NCBI GenBank assembly: GCA_037127315.1
Contig: JBBBDQ010000330.1
Location: forward strand, 5,077,501 to 5,141,500
Source: Ascarosepion bandense
Lineage: Eukaryota > Mollusca > Cephalopoda > Sepiida > Sepiidae
Reading direction: 5' to 3'
DNA: 64,000 nt
Shown here: positions 11,679 to 23,213 of the stretch, in pieces
Layout of the letters: every line of letters starts with the position of its first letter
Position numbering within the stretch: the stretch's first letter is position 1
Notes under the pieces: model-generated
What the model saw: only the letters and a program-made list of their open reading frames with translations
Told to the model about the DNA's origin: nothing
The model's database searches: none
Made by a program: the position numbers and the translations under genes

Positions 11679-11687
11679 TTAGCACCA
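11670..11687 (-). other. Primer binding site
   Basis: Minus-strand TGGTGCTAAATGGAACCC starts one base after the 5' LTR, the position and TGG start expected of a tRNA 3'-end complement. Diverged, so I do not name the tRNA. Confidence 0.65.
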
Positions 11688-11688
11688 T

Positions 11689-11828
11689 TGTTATGTTTCT
11701 CATTTCTTTGTGCATAGTGGTAGTTGTAACACAACTCTCTGTGTCCTTTGTGACGACAGGGTTTTCTGTCTTACCTATCCAGTTGTTCTTTATTTATACT
11801 TGCCTATTTATTTGTATCCGATACTACA
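11689..11828 (-). repeat. 5' LTR of the 7.9-11.8 kb gypsy element
   Basis: 140 bp. On the minus strand it starts TGTAGTATCGGATAC and ends AACATAACA (TG...CA). A TATA-like motif (AGTATAAATAAAG) lies near its start. Pairs with 7937-8057. Confidence 0.82.
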
Positions 11829-11833
11829 CTGAC

Positions 11834-13190
11834 AAAAAAAATTTTACAAGAAACATTCCAAATGAGTGACATTTCTATTATAAAAAAATTAAGTGAAATT
11901 AAGCAACTCCTATTCAAAAAGAGCAAAAATAACCATTTCATTGTGAAGCTGATTGCAGTGTATTGAGTTTAGGCTATGGCATAAATGATTAGCTGTAGAG
12001 AACATATGTAGTAGCAGCCTCTGACAGACATCTTTAAAAATACATAGTTTCAAAAAGAAACTCTGTCTTTTTTTCCATTCCCTTATGCTTGTTGTCACAC
12101 ATCTAACAGGAAGCACCTCTCACTAGCTAGTCAATAATTAGTACTCTTCTGTTCAGATATATAGACATTTTGTCTCAGATACAGTTGTTAAAGAAAGAAA
12201 TACTTTGTTCTCCAGCAGAATTTTATTATTTTATTCTTATTTTATTGAATAAATATTTAAAGAAAATTTTAACCTATCATGTATTTGCTTTAATTCTGTA
12301 TTGTTTTGTTTAAAATATTTTTGGTAGTATGGCTATTTTATTAGTAGAGATACAGACCAATTTGTTACGGAAAGCAGAGACAGGTTCAGGATGGTCAGCA
12401 GTTAGTCAGAATACCTGGTGGTTATGGAGGATTGTCTTTGGGTTTCAGATATATTTTCAAAATGGCATAAAATCAACAGGGGGCTGCAGGAATTTTGAAA
12501 TGTTGATACACTTCACACACCCCTGGTTTGAGAGACAGGCTAAGGCTACATACAAATGGATGCAAAATCAAGTCAATGAGCATCATGCATTCTCTTGAAG
12601 TTTTTTCTCCTGCTGCCTCTTAGAATCCAGGCTTCAATGCCCATCCCACTCCTCTAATAAAATGACTAAGAGAAAGAAATTGTTATTTCATTAGTACCAT
12701 CTATGCAATAGTGTCGGGGTCCAGTAACAACACAGAACTCAATAGATCCAACAGAAAAAAAAGATTTTTCTGGTGAAGTAAAATTATTTTAGACTAAATC
12801 AAGTCTGTTGATTACGTATTCAAAAGTATTCTAGTATTTGGAAGAACTTGTCATATATTAATTTCACTAGACAACAATAAAAATCATTTTTGTCTGCCAT
12901 CCAGACAATTAATGCTATATGAGTCAAAATTGAATCTGCTGATTCATAATCTGTATTCATAATTGACTGCAAACGTGAAGATTTTGATACATGAATATTG
13001 CATATTTATTTTCATGGTAAATATTACGTTGATAACATACTGAAATCTTTATGAAGAAAGTAATTAAAGGTTTATTTTTTCACGAACATTCTAAAAAAAA
13101 AAAGGGTAATATTCTTTAGGAACAATATTAACTAATCAAATTTGAAAATAATCTTTCCTTAAAAGTAGATAGTTTTGACTAGATGCTAGG
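11834..13190. other. No recognised gene
   Basis: AT-rich DNA with one 89-codon + frame at 12329-12598 (Trp-rich, for example NTWWLWRIVFGF) that matches no family I know and has no splice context. I treat it as chance. Confidence 0.5.
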
Positions 13191-13194
13191 AATA

Positions 13195-13750
13195 TTGGTT
13201 CACTATGTCATACTAGACAATTTTTATCTCTAGAAGCTATCTTACATATTTATAAATCTATTATTTGTCCTTGCTTTGAATATTGCTACCACACATGGTC
13301 TGGTGCTCCTGCTGTATATTTAAAGATTCTTGATAAAATGCAAAGAAGAATCTTTAATGTTATCTTGGCTTCAGTCAGTTTCCTACCACTGTAATATAGT
13401 TTCCCTGTGCATTTTCCATAAATATATTTATTGTGCCTAGACTTTATTAGTTTAAGCACAGTACAAGGTTAGTGGCAAGGTCTCATCAATCCATAGTTAA
13501 ATTAGCTAGATGTACCATAAGTTCTATGTTAACAGTTTCTTCTATGACACTACTCACTTGTTGAACACTCTTTCAGCGTCTTGCTTTCCAGTCAACATTA
13601 GAAAATTTAAATGCAATGTCAATCATTATCTACTGTCTTCTTAATTCCTGTATTGTTCTCTCTCCTAAATAGTGCTTTTCTTTCATGTTCTCTAACACTC
13701 AGTAACCCCCCAACCGCATCATAGGGGCTTTATTGTCTTGATTTGGGTGA
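13195..13750 (+). pseudogene. Non-LTR retrotransposon remnant, RT C-terminal region (LINE family 1)
   Basis: Translation gives ILHIYKSIICPCFEYCYHTW, SGAPAVYLKILDKMQRRIF, the conserved post-RT thumb region of LINE-type reverse transcriptases, followed by degenerate coding sequence to a tail with tgatttgggtgaaatg (near 13745). Stops interrupt the frame. 5'-truncated, as is usual for LINE copies. Related remnants are at 18530-19150 and 61440-61700. Confidence 0.8.
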
Positions 13751-14211
13751 AATGATACAAAGATTAAAATGAAAATAAAATAGCTAATGTTCTAGGTTTT
13801 TCTTGAAAAACAAAAAGTCTTCATTGTACTTTTAAAATGCTTTACCTCAACATGGTATACTGGTCAATAACTTGTCTTGCTTGGACCATTCCAACTGAGT
13901 AGTGAGTTTGATCCTCACTGGGTGCCCATTGCTTTCGGCCTTGTACCACATCTAAGCTAGCTTATAAAATCACAATTTTCATTCTAAGCCTCTAATAAGC
14001 ATAATAAATGCATGTTGGTATTAAAATAAAATATTTGAATAATCTCAGCATGTATTAAACATCTTAAATCATAAATCTACTCACAAGACACAAAGTTGTG
14101 CAAAAATCATATCACCAAATTAAACATGCAAACTTTCTTCTACAAAAAAGATGCTGCAACCTTTCAAAAGAATAACACATCATCCTAAGACATTAAGAGT
14201 CCAACATACAA

Positions 14212-15170
14212 ATTAAGAATTGGGAATACCAAAATCAAATATGTGCAACAATTTAAATATCTGGAAATATATCAGAGAAAGGAAAGTATAACACTGTCTT
14301 CTAAAACCTAAGCAAAGTTTTAAGAAACAGAAACATTTCATTTGAAACAAATAAAAGAGTATTAAACTGTTATGTAATATCAGTCCTCCTATATGGCTGT
14401 GAATGCTGGGGATGTCTTTCAAAACCTAAGCAAAGTATTAAGAAACAGGAAAATTTCATTATAAACAAAGAAAAGAGGACTGAACTGTTATGTAATATCA
14501 GTCTTTCTATATAGCAATGAATGCTGGAGATGCCTTTCAAAAGCTAAAGAAAGTATTAAGAAACAGAAAAATTTCATCAGAAACAAAGAAAAGTGCAGTA
14601 TCATATGCAAATTAGTAGACAAGTATGAATAGAGAATAACTGGAGAAGTGAGGGGAGGAAAAATCCTGTTGCCACAAAAGACATGGAAAGCTGTGCTACG
14701 ACTACTACCATACACACAAAAAAATGCAAAACATAACAAAAATAGTATTGAATTGTTATTTAATATCAATCCTTCTATATGGCAGTAAATGCTGGAAAGT
14801 CTTCTCACAGATGAAGAGGAGACCTGAAGCAACAGTAATATGGTTTGACAGAAAGACACTGAAAATATCATGGACTGAACACGTGAGAAATGATGTAGTT
14901 CTATAGATAATAGAAACAAAAAAGACATATACTTAACATCAGGAAGATATATCTAAAATTTCTAGAGTGCATAATGAGGAAAAGGGACTTAGAAAATTTG
15001 ATACACACAGGACAGACCGAAGTCAAGAGGGATAGAGAAAAACAACATATAACCTAGCTGATGAGCTTGAATAAATAGATGACGAAGCAGGGTTTTGAAG
15101 AGATAGCCAAAAGACAAAATTTATTAAAAGCTACAAAGGACAAGAGGTTTTTCAGGAAAAACTAGATATT
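14212..15170 (+). pseudogene. Non-LTR retrotransposon remnant (LINE family 2), internally triplicated
   Basis: Pieces in order: a segment ending LLYGCECWGCLSKP (near 14390) that is repeated, then IVLNCYLISILLYGSKCW (near 14745), EATVIWFDRKTLKISWTEHV (near 14840), and near 14955 a KFLECIMRKRDLENLIHTGQ segment. The same order is seen in the better-preserved minus-strand copy at 50946-51722. Frameshifts and stops throughout. Confidence 0.82.
14303..14600 (+). repeat. Three tandem copies of a ~118-bp LINE segment
   Basis: aacctaagcaaagt(t/a)ttaagaaacag...gaatgctgg(g/a)gatg(t/c)ctttcaaaa occurs starting near 14306 and 14425, with a partial third copy from about 14543. The copies have diverged from each other by point changes, so the triplication is not recent. 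Confidence 0.8.
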
Positions 15171-15234
15171 TTTAACTAGGCTAGATTAAAATGAAAATAA
15201 AATATTGAGGAATAACACACTCTGATTATCTTGA

Positions 15235-15425
15235 CTGTTATCTGTTAAGGTTTGTTATGTTATCTGTTATTTTTTCTGTTAGGGTCTGTTTTCTTATCTG
15301 CTATTGTCTGTTATCTCAACTGTTATTATCTGTTATCTGTTAAGGTCTGTTATCTTGTCTGTTATGATCTGTTTTCTTATCTGTTATTGTCTTTTATCCT
15401 GTCAGTTTTTGTCTGTCGCACTAAA
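15235..15425 (+). repeat. Minisatellite of tctgttatct-type units
   Basis: Repeated units around 10-12 bp such as tctgttatctgttaagg, ttgtctgttat and ttatctgttattg. Irregular period. Confidence 0.85.
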
Positions 15426-16500
15426 CTGGTAACTTGTGCAGATGAGTTATTTTATCCATGACAATGAAAAAGTTAAAATATCTAAAAAACTTTCCATTTT
15501 TGATAATTTACGATTATAATTCAACATGCAAAATTTAGGTTATCTCATGTCATGCAATAAATTAATTTCACTATTTTACAAATTTTTGATTTGTTCTTTT
15601 TTCCTCTCTCTTTCTCTCTCTCTATATATATTGTCGGTCATTGCTTTATATTACAATATTTTTCAATAATTATATTCTTCCCCCTTCAACTTGACATGTA
15701 AGAATTCAGATCAAAGAATTTGGTTCAGACAAAGCAAGAATGTCCGTTCCATACCTGCAACATCATGTCAGAATACGTCAAACATCTTGGACACAGAAAC
15801 TGCAGACAGCCATAAAAGTTTTTATCCCTAATCCTCTTACCACTCCCTTTTTCCCTCCATTCTTCAGACCATTTTCTGTTGACTCACTACTCAGTGTATT
15901 ACTTTAAATTCTCCAGAGTTCCATCAGGATGTGTTTTCATTATTCTACAACTATTTTTGTTTACATTTCATCTTTTTGCTTTCTGCTTTTAAACATAACA
16001 CTTTCAGACAGTATATTATTTGGTTTATATTTTAAACAATATATTTGGTCTACATTTTCAACACTATCTGCTCTATATTATAAACAATGGATTCACTGGT
16101 CTGTATTTTAAACAATATCTAATATATATTTTACACAATGTATTTGTTGGTTTATGTCTTAAATAATATATTCTTTGGTTTATATTTTAAACAATATTGC
16201 ATACTTGAGCTGCAAATTTTCTTTTAAACATGTTTCATTAAATGGAGCAGGGTTAAGAGAATCTTGAATTTATAAAGTTTTTCTAATCCTCTTACACTTT
16301 GCTTTTTGAAAGGACTAAGATAGTGCAGAAACTTTCTATAATGGTTATTATTCCCAAACTGTTTTGGACAATTCATTAGCCATTCAAAGGGTTCTTTGTT
16401 ACTGTTTTTCCATGTTGTTGTTATAAGGTGTATTTTTTAGAAGTAATCTTAGGAAATAGCAAATATGTAAGCATAAATATGTATTTGCATGTATTTGCAC
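15426..16500. other. AT-rich DNA with short tandem phrases
   Basis: A CT run (15603-15625) and, at about 16010-16200, five or six loose copies of a ~45-bp phrase (ttggtttatattttaaacaatat). No gene seen. Confidence 0.6.
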
Positions 16501-16502
16501 TT

Positions 16503-16632
16503 ACATTGAAATATCCTTGGGAAAGGTATGAATCCATCTCTTCTCCCTCCAGCTATGGGTTGAATAGCTGGACAGACTGGATTGTATAGCTTCATTTAGT
16601 AACCAGTCTACCACAGAAAGAAATGGCAAATA
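16503..16632 (+). mobile_element. SINE family A fragment
   Basis: Core and first part of the 3' region: cttgggaaaggtatgaatcc, ctccagctatgggttgaat, ccagtctaccacagaaag. Truncated at both ends. Forms an inverted pair with the next SINE. Confidence 0.8.
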
Positions 16633-16736
16633 GATTAGATTGGAATTTGACTTATTTTACTTTCAATGTCATTGACTAACACTACCTGCACATTGCACTA
16701 ATATTATCAGACTATATAAAATCGGTAACATCAAAT

Positions 16737-17044
16737 ATTCAGTTAGTTAAGTGCCATACGTGAAACACGCTTGGGCGATCATGTCTCAAAAGAGACATGA
16801 CTGACTGGGCAGAAGATTATCCTGCAGTAGGTTGCCATTGCTTTCTGCGGTAGACTGGTTGCCGACCAAGTCTATAGAACCCAATCTGTCCTTTTATTTA
16901 ACCCATAACTGGAAGGAAGAGATGGATTAATACCTTTCCCCAGGTTAATTGCATGTATGTGAATGCAATGAATTCAACTGGAATTCGAACTTGGCTCCCC
17001 GATTTCTCGTTCCGAGCCTATATCCACTGCACCACAATGCACAT
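16737..17044 (-). mobile_element. SINE family A, near full length
   Basis: On the minus strand it starts GTGCATTGTGGTGCAGTGGA (box-A-like TGGTGCAGTGG), then box-B-like AAGTTCGAATTCC, the core CAGTTATGGGTTAAATAAAA, and the 3' end ATGGCACTTAACTAACTG. About 305 bp, the reference full-length form of this family here. Confidence 0.9.
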
Positions 17045-18520
17045 AAACATAGTGCTCTTCTAGCTCAATTGGTAAAAGCAGCTATTACATTAAAGTAGGT
17101 TTTCCAAGGCAAAACAAATGAGAGTTTTGTTCTTGTCAAGAGCTTATCTTTGATTCTCAATGCATACTAATGTTTACTAATGGCTGTAGACTGAGAGCTT
17201 TTTATTTCTTATAAATAGTAATGTTTACTAATTGCTATAATGGCTGTGTGACTGTGATAAAAATGACCGAAAGTAAGATGAAAGAAATACTACTCAGAAA
17301 TCAATAACAGTTAATAAAGTTGAATTTCATTTTTAAAAATGCATTATATATTTTAACATATGAGTAGATCAATAAGTCCATAAGTGAAATTTCTATCTGA
17401 AAATTTCACTGTATAATGTTTCATTCATAATATTAATATTCACCCTTGATATTAAGTGCATTGACAAGGAAAGAAATTTTGTTGAAAAAGAAATATTTAT
17501 CTAAAATAAAAGCATTTTTTAATCATTAAACTATTAATTTACAGGCATAACTATATACGAACGTAGATAAAAAAAAATTCATAATTTAACACAGTTATCA
17601 GATGAATTTTGATCAAAAAATTTCATTCTATAATGTTCAATCTATATGAATTAAGTGCATTAACAAAGAAAGAAATTATGGTGAAAAATAAATATTCGAG
17701 CTTACAGACACCTACACCTTTTAAAGAGCCAATAAAAAGAGGATATACGTTTATACATTCACCAATAAAAAAGTTCTTTTCAAAAGACAGTCAGCCCACT
17801 AAATGTTACCATGTGCTGGTATCTGCAGAAACAAAATAAATAGAACCTCTTATTTATTGTCCAATCAGGAACAAAAAAAAATATCTTAACAGTTGAGCTG
17901 ATCATATTTTTCACAATCATATAAATACATGTGATTGCTGCCTTTCTCTTCAGAGAGAGACACTGGTCATCAAACCAAACATATCATCTAGTTGACATGC
18001 CTTTTTCACACTCTTGCACACACTAGTTGATTCTCCGTTTTCCCACTTGACTTGCTGGTAACAAAAGAAAGAGATGCAGCAGCATCAGATTTGTCATTTC
18101 TTCACAAAAGAAAGACAAACAAAGACATAATACACATCAGCAACACCATTTTGCCTTTTTTTCCCAAATTCATTTCATCTGACCTTAATCAAATGTAAAC
18201 TCTTAAATACGCATTTGAAAGAAAAACTTTATGCAGGACTTTCCAACAGATGTGTTAACTAAAAAAAACAAAAATTGATGGTGTTCTTTTCATTAAATCA
18301 ATTTGCACTTATTTATACAAACAAAATCCTTTGGTCTTTTGTGCAACTTTCTGATACTTTCAAATGTGGTGAGCTTGCTTACGTTTGACACAAGGCCATT
18401 TTGCAAACATAGTCAATGCTTCCTACAATAAGATTCAAGGTGTTCATAATGGTTCACACAAAGCATTTACTAAAATTACATGGATTTTGCACAAATCACT
18501 CTCATTTAACTACTATAGAG
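17045..18520. other. No recognised gene
   Basis: AT-rich. A 76-codon + frame at 17609-17839 (NKYSSLQTPTPFKEPIKRG) has no recognised family and no splice or promoter context. A related phrase (attaagtgcattgacaaggaaagaaat) occurs near 17453 and 17650, suggesting an old duplicated segment. Confidence 0.5.
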
Positions 18521-18529
18521 AAACTTTTC

Positions 18530-19150
18530 TGTTTGCCATCAGCATGGCTGATGTTAAACTCCTGGAGTCACATTTTCAACTGACTTGTAGTAGAGTGACT
18601 AAATTGAATCAGTAGCTGTGTATACTGAAAAGTAAGTTGGGTCACATTGTCATCCATCTTGCACATTTACAAATCTACCATTCATTTATGCATTGAATAT
18701 TTCTGCCATATCTGGTCTGGTGCTCCTGCTATTCATCTCAAGATTCTTGACAAAATCCAAAAAAGGATTTGCAATGTAATTGATTCTGATTTGTCTTCTT
18801 GAAACCAGTCACTTTCTCACCAATATGATATCATTTGCTTTTGTCTTTTCTACAAACATTTTTATGGTAACTGCTCTGACAATTTTTTTTTTTCCCTGGT
18901 GTCTTTACTACATGAATTTAGGTGGAACTCCCTTCTATTTATTTGCTTCCCTGTTAACTAAAATTTCCAAAAATTTAAAAGCAACACCAGTAGCCATCTT
19001 CTATCTTCTTAAATGCTAGTCATTTTTTGTCCTTTTCTCAATCCTCTCTTCACTCATTCTTTTCTCTCGCTTTCACTCCCTGTAACTTCCTGCATACTAG
19101 TGGCATTCCTGCCTTGCTTGGGGTGAAATGTTTAAAAAAAATACAAAACA
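18530..19150 (+). pseudogene. Non-LTR retrotransposon remnant (LINE family 1)
   Basis: Contains IHLAHLQIYHSF, then at DNA level gaatatttctgccatatctg/gtctggtgctcctgctattc and aagattcttgacaaaatcca, all shared with 13270-13350, and ends with cttgcttggggtgaaatg. Many frame breaks. The tail at 19110-19135 matches the minus-strand remnant near 61470-61490. Confidence 0.75.
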
Positions 19151-19159
19151 TGCTTATTT

Positions 19160-20190
19160 ATTTATTTGTTTGTTGGTTTCTATGCCTCAATCTAAAATTT
19201 AGGGATGAAAAAAAAAGAAGAGAGAACAAGTCCCTAAAAAATACAAATCTCACCACTGGAGATTGGTTTTAAAATCAGGATCCCTACTGCATAAAAAAAA
19301 ACAAACGTTTGTATCTACAAACATGGTGGGGCTACCTAATCCTTAGTTCCACCAGTTCAGACATTCCTAACTAACACCTTCTATGTCATGTACACAGGAT
19401 CAAATCATCTTCATTCTCTTCGTAGTCAATTGGAAAAAAGGAAGTTTCATTTATATAGTTTCTTCTGAAGGACCACTACTTTGTGAAACAAACTCCTCAA
19501 AGGATGCTTCCCCTATCATTACAATCTTCAAGTCTTGGGTGAACCATTATCTGTCTTACATATCCTCATAGTCTGCATTTCTTCCTCTAAGACCCATATA
19601 ACAACCTCATTCACTCACCCTCTATATTGAGTTGCTCTTAGACTTTCTGTTGGGGGAAGCATTTAGTGAAAAAAAAACAAAAAAACAATGACATTCCTGG
19701 GAGGAGATATAAATCCCTTGTAAAGGTTTATGATGTGAGACAGTAAAAGTCAAAAGTCTCTGGAAATTTCAAAATTGTCCTTAAGTGAATACATCTTACA
19801 AAAGCCATCAGTTGATATCAAAAGCTAAACACTAACCTGGAACATGCAAGATAAAAGAAAACAAATATGTCCTAAAATAAAACCTTGTTTTGGGGACCTT
19901 AAAGCAGACATCAAAAGGCTTGTATAGATCTGAAACAAAATGGTGAGAAAAAGCCCAAAGAAGCATCAGGAATTAAACACGAAACAATCAGATTTTTATC
20001 TAAATTTCTGAGACAGTAGCCAAAAAGGTTAAAACAATTGTTCATAAATTTGGTGGCATAGTAATTATGAGTTCAATCCTTGGACTGGGTAATACTGATT
20101 CAGGTTCAGATTCAGAAGAAACAGCACCAGCAACAATTGAGCATTACTATAGAAGAACAAGTTGAAATATACCCATAGGTGATATAAAGG
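19160..20190. other. No recognised gene
   Basis: Unstructured AT-rich DNA. No element boundaries or coding sequence supported. Confidence 0.5.
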
Positions 20191-20194
20191 TTTT

Positions 20195-20505
20195 AGTTAC
20201 ACTATTTACATTGTTCAGATTCTTGTCCTCATCGTTATTGACATTATTACTATGTTTCAGCCATTGTACACTCTGGCCTTTTTCAGGTGCTAGGAATTTT
20301 GAACTGAACATTTTATTATGATCACTGGAGTATATCATTCTCATTCCATGTGTGATGCCACTTCTGGTAGCCATGATATACCCCATTGATCGTAATAAAG
20401 GTTCAGTTTGAAATTCATAGCACCTGAAGAAGGCTAGAGCATACAACCTTTGAAACGTCATAATAATTGCAATAAAGACGAGGACAATAGTCTGAACATT
20501 GTAGT
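20195..20505. mobile_element. Foldback element with ~115-bp imperfect inverted arms
   Basis: The left arm (ttacactatttacattgttc...cttgtcctcatcgttattga...ctggcctttttcaggtgcta) is an imperfect reverse complement of the right arm (tagcacctgaagaaggctag...gaaacgtcataataattgca...aagacgaggacaatagtctg...tgtagtgtaaataa), roughly 80% by eye. Related arms occur at 20690-20830 and at 33795-33848/34488-34600. Motif CACCTGAAGAAGGC...GAAAC is shared. No coding capacity. Confidence 0.75.
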
Positions 20506-20689
20506 GTAAATAATACTTCATCTCAGAAGTATAGACAAATAGTTTGTGAATTTGATGACATATAATTTGCAAGTTCAATCCCTTGGCCAGGTAGTACAGA
20601 TTCAGACTGAGTGGAAATAGGACTATTAATCACTGAGAAATACTATAAAAGAATGAGATATACTTAGACATGCATGATAGGACAAGAAG

Positions 20690-20830
20690 AATCTACTGCT
20701 GTAGATTAAATAAAGGGTTCAGTTCAAAATACCTATGAAGGTTAGCAAATGCCGGAAGAAGGCAAAATGGCACAACAATTGAAACATTCTGATAATAAAA
20801 AGATGAGGATTTTAGTCTGTCTGTAAATAA
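20690..20830 (+). repeat. Diverged single arm of the foldback family
   Basis: ggttcagttcaaaataccta, gccggaagaaggcaaaatgg and ttgaaacattctgataataa follow the same order as 20395-20500. Confidence 0.6.
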
Positions 20831-20889
20831 TAAAGAAAAGTCATATTTGGTCAATATGAGAGGTCTTAATCTTTCTTAGGACTCTTATT

Positions 20890-22215
20890 GTTTACAACAA
20901 TGATGTGAATGCTTCAGAAATTGAATGAACTGCTAATCAATATTTTGCCTTATCAACTGTATTCTCCAGACATTTAAACAACTGGTTATCACATTTTCAT
21001 GTTTTCATAATAACCTAAAATGTAATGATCTAAAGTAATGATCTTTGCTTTTTATTGAATCTTCCACAGAACATAGAAACTGAGATATTTTTGTGTGATA
21101 TTGGATTAAACCATGGTCAAGATACACACAAAGTCAAACTGGTTCAAAATCATTTTATCTGAGACTGAATGACCTGTTGTTTTATAACCAACAATAAATA
21201 CTAGATTTGAGACTACCTACTGCTCTTAAGTAGAGAAGAGAAGGGAAGTGAAACAAAAAAATAAATAAATAAATAAATGAAACCTTTTGGGATCAAGTGC
21301 CACTCAGCCAGAAGTTAGGGAATTTTGATCATGGGCTTATATAGGCAGAATCTTGGTTGAAGTAAGTCAGTTACAAGCCACCTGTTGGTTGGTGACAGGC
21401 TGTTAGTATAGACATAGAGTGGTGAAGTAAGAAAGAAACCAGCTATTTGGCATTGATGATCCATAGGTCAAAGATGTAGAGATGTTGGGAAAAGAATGTC
21501 ATGATGCAGAGATGGATAGAGGAATGTTAGGAGAGTTTGCAATCAAAATGAGGGATGGTCAGAGGAAGAGAAATGTAGAATTGAAGGCAGTCATTATTTT
21601 CACTGGCTGAAAAGAAGACCTGCTCTGTTAGTCTGCCAGGCAATTTCATGAATAAATAACCAAAAACATATATAAATTCCCTTTCAGCATATGTTTTGGT
21701 ATTATTGCAATTTTAATCATTGCTTTTTAAAACAATAGCCATTGTTATAGAGTGAAGGTACTTAAAGTGGATTCATAAGAAAAACAATCCTTTTAACACT
21801 TGTTTTTTTTTCTTGTTTTTTTTTTTTTTTTTGCTGTACAAAGTCCAAGTTTGCTGAATAATTTTTCATTTTTATAACATATAATTTTATTTAATAAAAG
21901 AAAATTAACAAAAATATTGTTCAATAAATTAAAACGTTTTAACATTAATATATTAGGCTGGTTCACAAGATTCCAGGATTTGACAAAATCTTTTATCCAT
22001 ATAAATTATCATATTTTTGAACAGCTCTACAGCCTTTTCAAAAGTAATCATTTTCAGGCAGTTTATAAAATTTTTCTATAAGACCATTGACCATAGAAGT
22101 TCTGATTTTCAGAACAAAAGCAAAAACATCATTGTTATAGATTGAACTTGTTGTGGGTGTTCTAGTGATGTGTTGGCCTTGTCTGAATGCAATTTTTTAT
22201 ACATTGGTGTTAAAA
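20890..22215. other. No recognised gene
   Basis: AT-rich DNA with (AAAT)n at 21258-21280 and T-runs near 21806-21832. No coding or element signal. Confidence 0.55.
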
Positions 22216-22220
22216 GGGCA

Positions 22221-23213
22221 TCAGTCAGTCAGTTAATAGCCATATATGATACACACTTGGGCAATCATATCTCTTTTAATCAATGAAGACTAGACAATTG
22301 AATTTCTCACAGTAGTTTGCCATTTCTTTTTGTGGTAGACTGGTTGCCAACCAAGGCTATAGAAGCCAATCTGTCCTGCTATTTATCAAAATTTATTTAT
22401 AAATGGAAGTTTGTCTGTGTGTGTGTATGTGTGTGTGTATGTGTGTGTGTGTCCGTTACCTATAGACTCCGAAACAGCTAAACCAATTTTCTTGAAAATT
22501 TACACAGTTGTACTATAAGCGTCTGCGAGTGTTCTTAGCTAGGTTTGTGTTGAGGTACCCCTGATAAATATCGAAAATAGATAATTGAAAAAATTGGGTT
22601 ATAGAAGGAGTGGTCAAATTTGATACACTCATAGACAAAGACATAAGAAATGATATTCAGAAGTTTCAAGGTTGCAGTTCTTACACTAGTGCAGAAAATC
22701 AATAATATATATATATAAAAGGCAAGATGTTTGTGTGCGTGTCTGTTTATCTGGCTGTATGTCTGTATTTTTTTCAGCCCTTTTAGTTTAGTTTTTGCTT
22801 CGGGTTTGGCTCTAAGTAGGTATAATTGTAGTTCTTAGTCTCAGCCATGATACCATTTACTCAGAGGACTTATTTAGCCTTCAAAATTCAGTTTACGACG
22901 AAAAAAACTTATTTAATATTGATACCAGGAAATCAAAATTTGACTTACAGCCATTCATTTTTCTTTCAGTCTACAGTTTCGCTGTAACTGAAAACAACTA
23001 TTGCTTTTTAGTCTTTCGTGCCAACGTCCAAATAGTCTGAGCTCCAGGACCATGAATTAGTTTTAAAGCTTTCATTACACCCGAGCAACGCTGGGCTATA
23101 CTGCTAGTAACTCATAGTTGAAGGGAGAAGAGATGAATTTATGACTTTCCCAAGGGTATTTGTGATTAAGTGAATGCAACAAATTCAACTGGAATTTGAA
23201 CTCAGCTCATCAG
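22221..23213 (-). mobile_element. SINE family A, split by a Helentron-like insertion
   Basis: The 3' half is at 22221-22385 (cagtcagtcagttaatagcc...ctgtcctgctattta). The 5' half resumes at about 23110 (ctcatagttgaagggagaag...cccaagggtatttgtg...aatttgaactcagctc). Removing 22386-23109 restores one continuous SINE. Confidence 0.85.
22386..23109 (+). mobile_element. Helentron/Helitron-like non-autonomous element
   Basis: Starts TCAAAATTT and ends with a short hairpin (CCCGAGC AAC GCTGGG) followed by CTATACTGCTAG, the style of 3' end known for Helentron-associated elements in invertebrates. The GT-rich start (tttgtctgtgtgtgtg) recurs internally at 22728-22745 (gatgtttgtgtgcgtgtctg), so it may be two elements in tandem sharing one 3' end. 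No duplication of the target is needed to rejoin the SINE, as expected for Helitron-type insertion. Confidence 0.7.

Larger units (their letters stand above)
7937..11828 (-). mobile_element. Decayed but complete-ended Ty3/gypsy element with 5-bp TSD
   Basis: Read on the minus strand: 5' LTR 11828-11689, PBS, gag, pol with RT/RNaseH/IN, PPT, 3' LTR 8057-7937. The 5-bp duplication CTGAC (7932-7936 and 11829-11833) brackets it. The PBS begins TGGTGCTAAATGGAACC one base after the 5' LTR. The purine-rich GTTCAGGGAGG sits directly before the 3' LTR. At 3.9 kb it is shorter than a typical gypsy element, so internal deletions are likely in addition to the stops and frameshifts. Confidence 0.88.

Noticed and set aside
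20400..20460. Hammerhead ribozyme (CTGAAGA...GAAAC) in the foldback family, also at 6840-6885
   Set aside because: The core strings and a stem-II-like hairpin are present, but I could not find a convincing stem III followed by an NUH cleavage site. A covariance search would decide.
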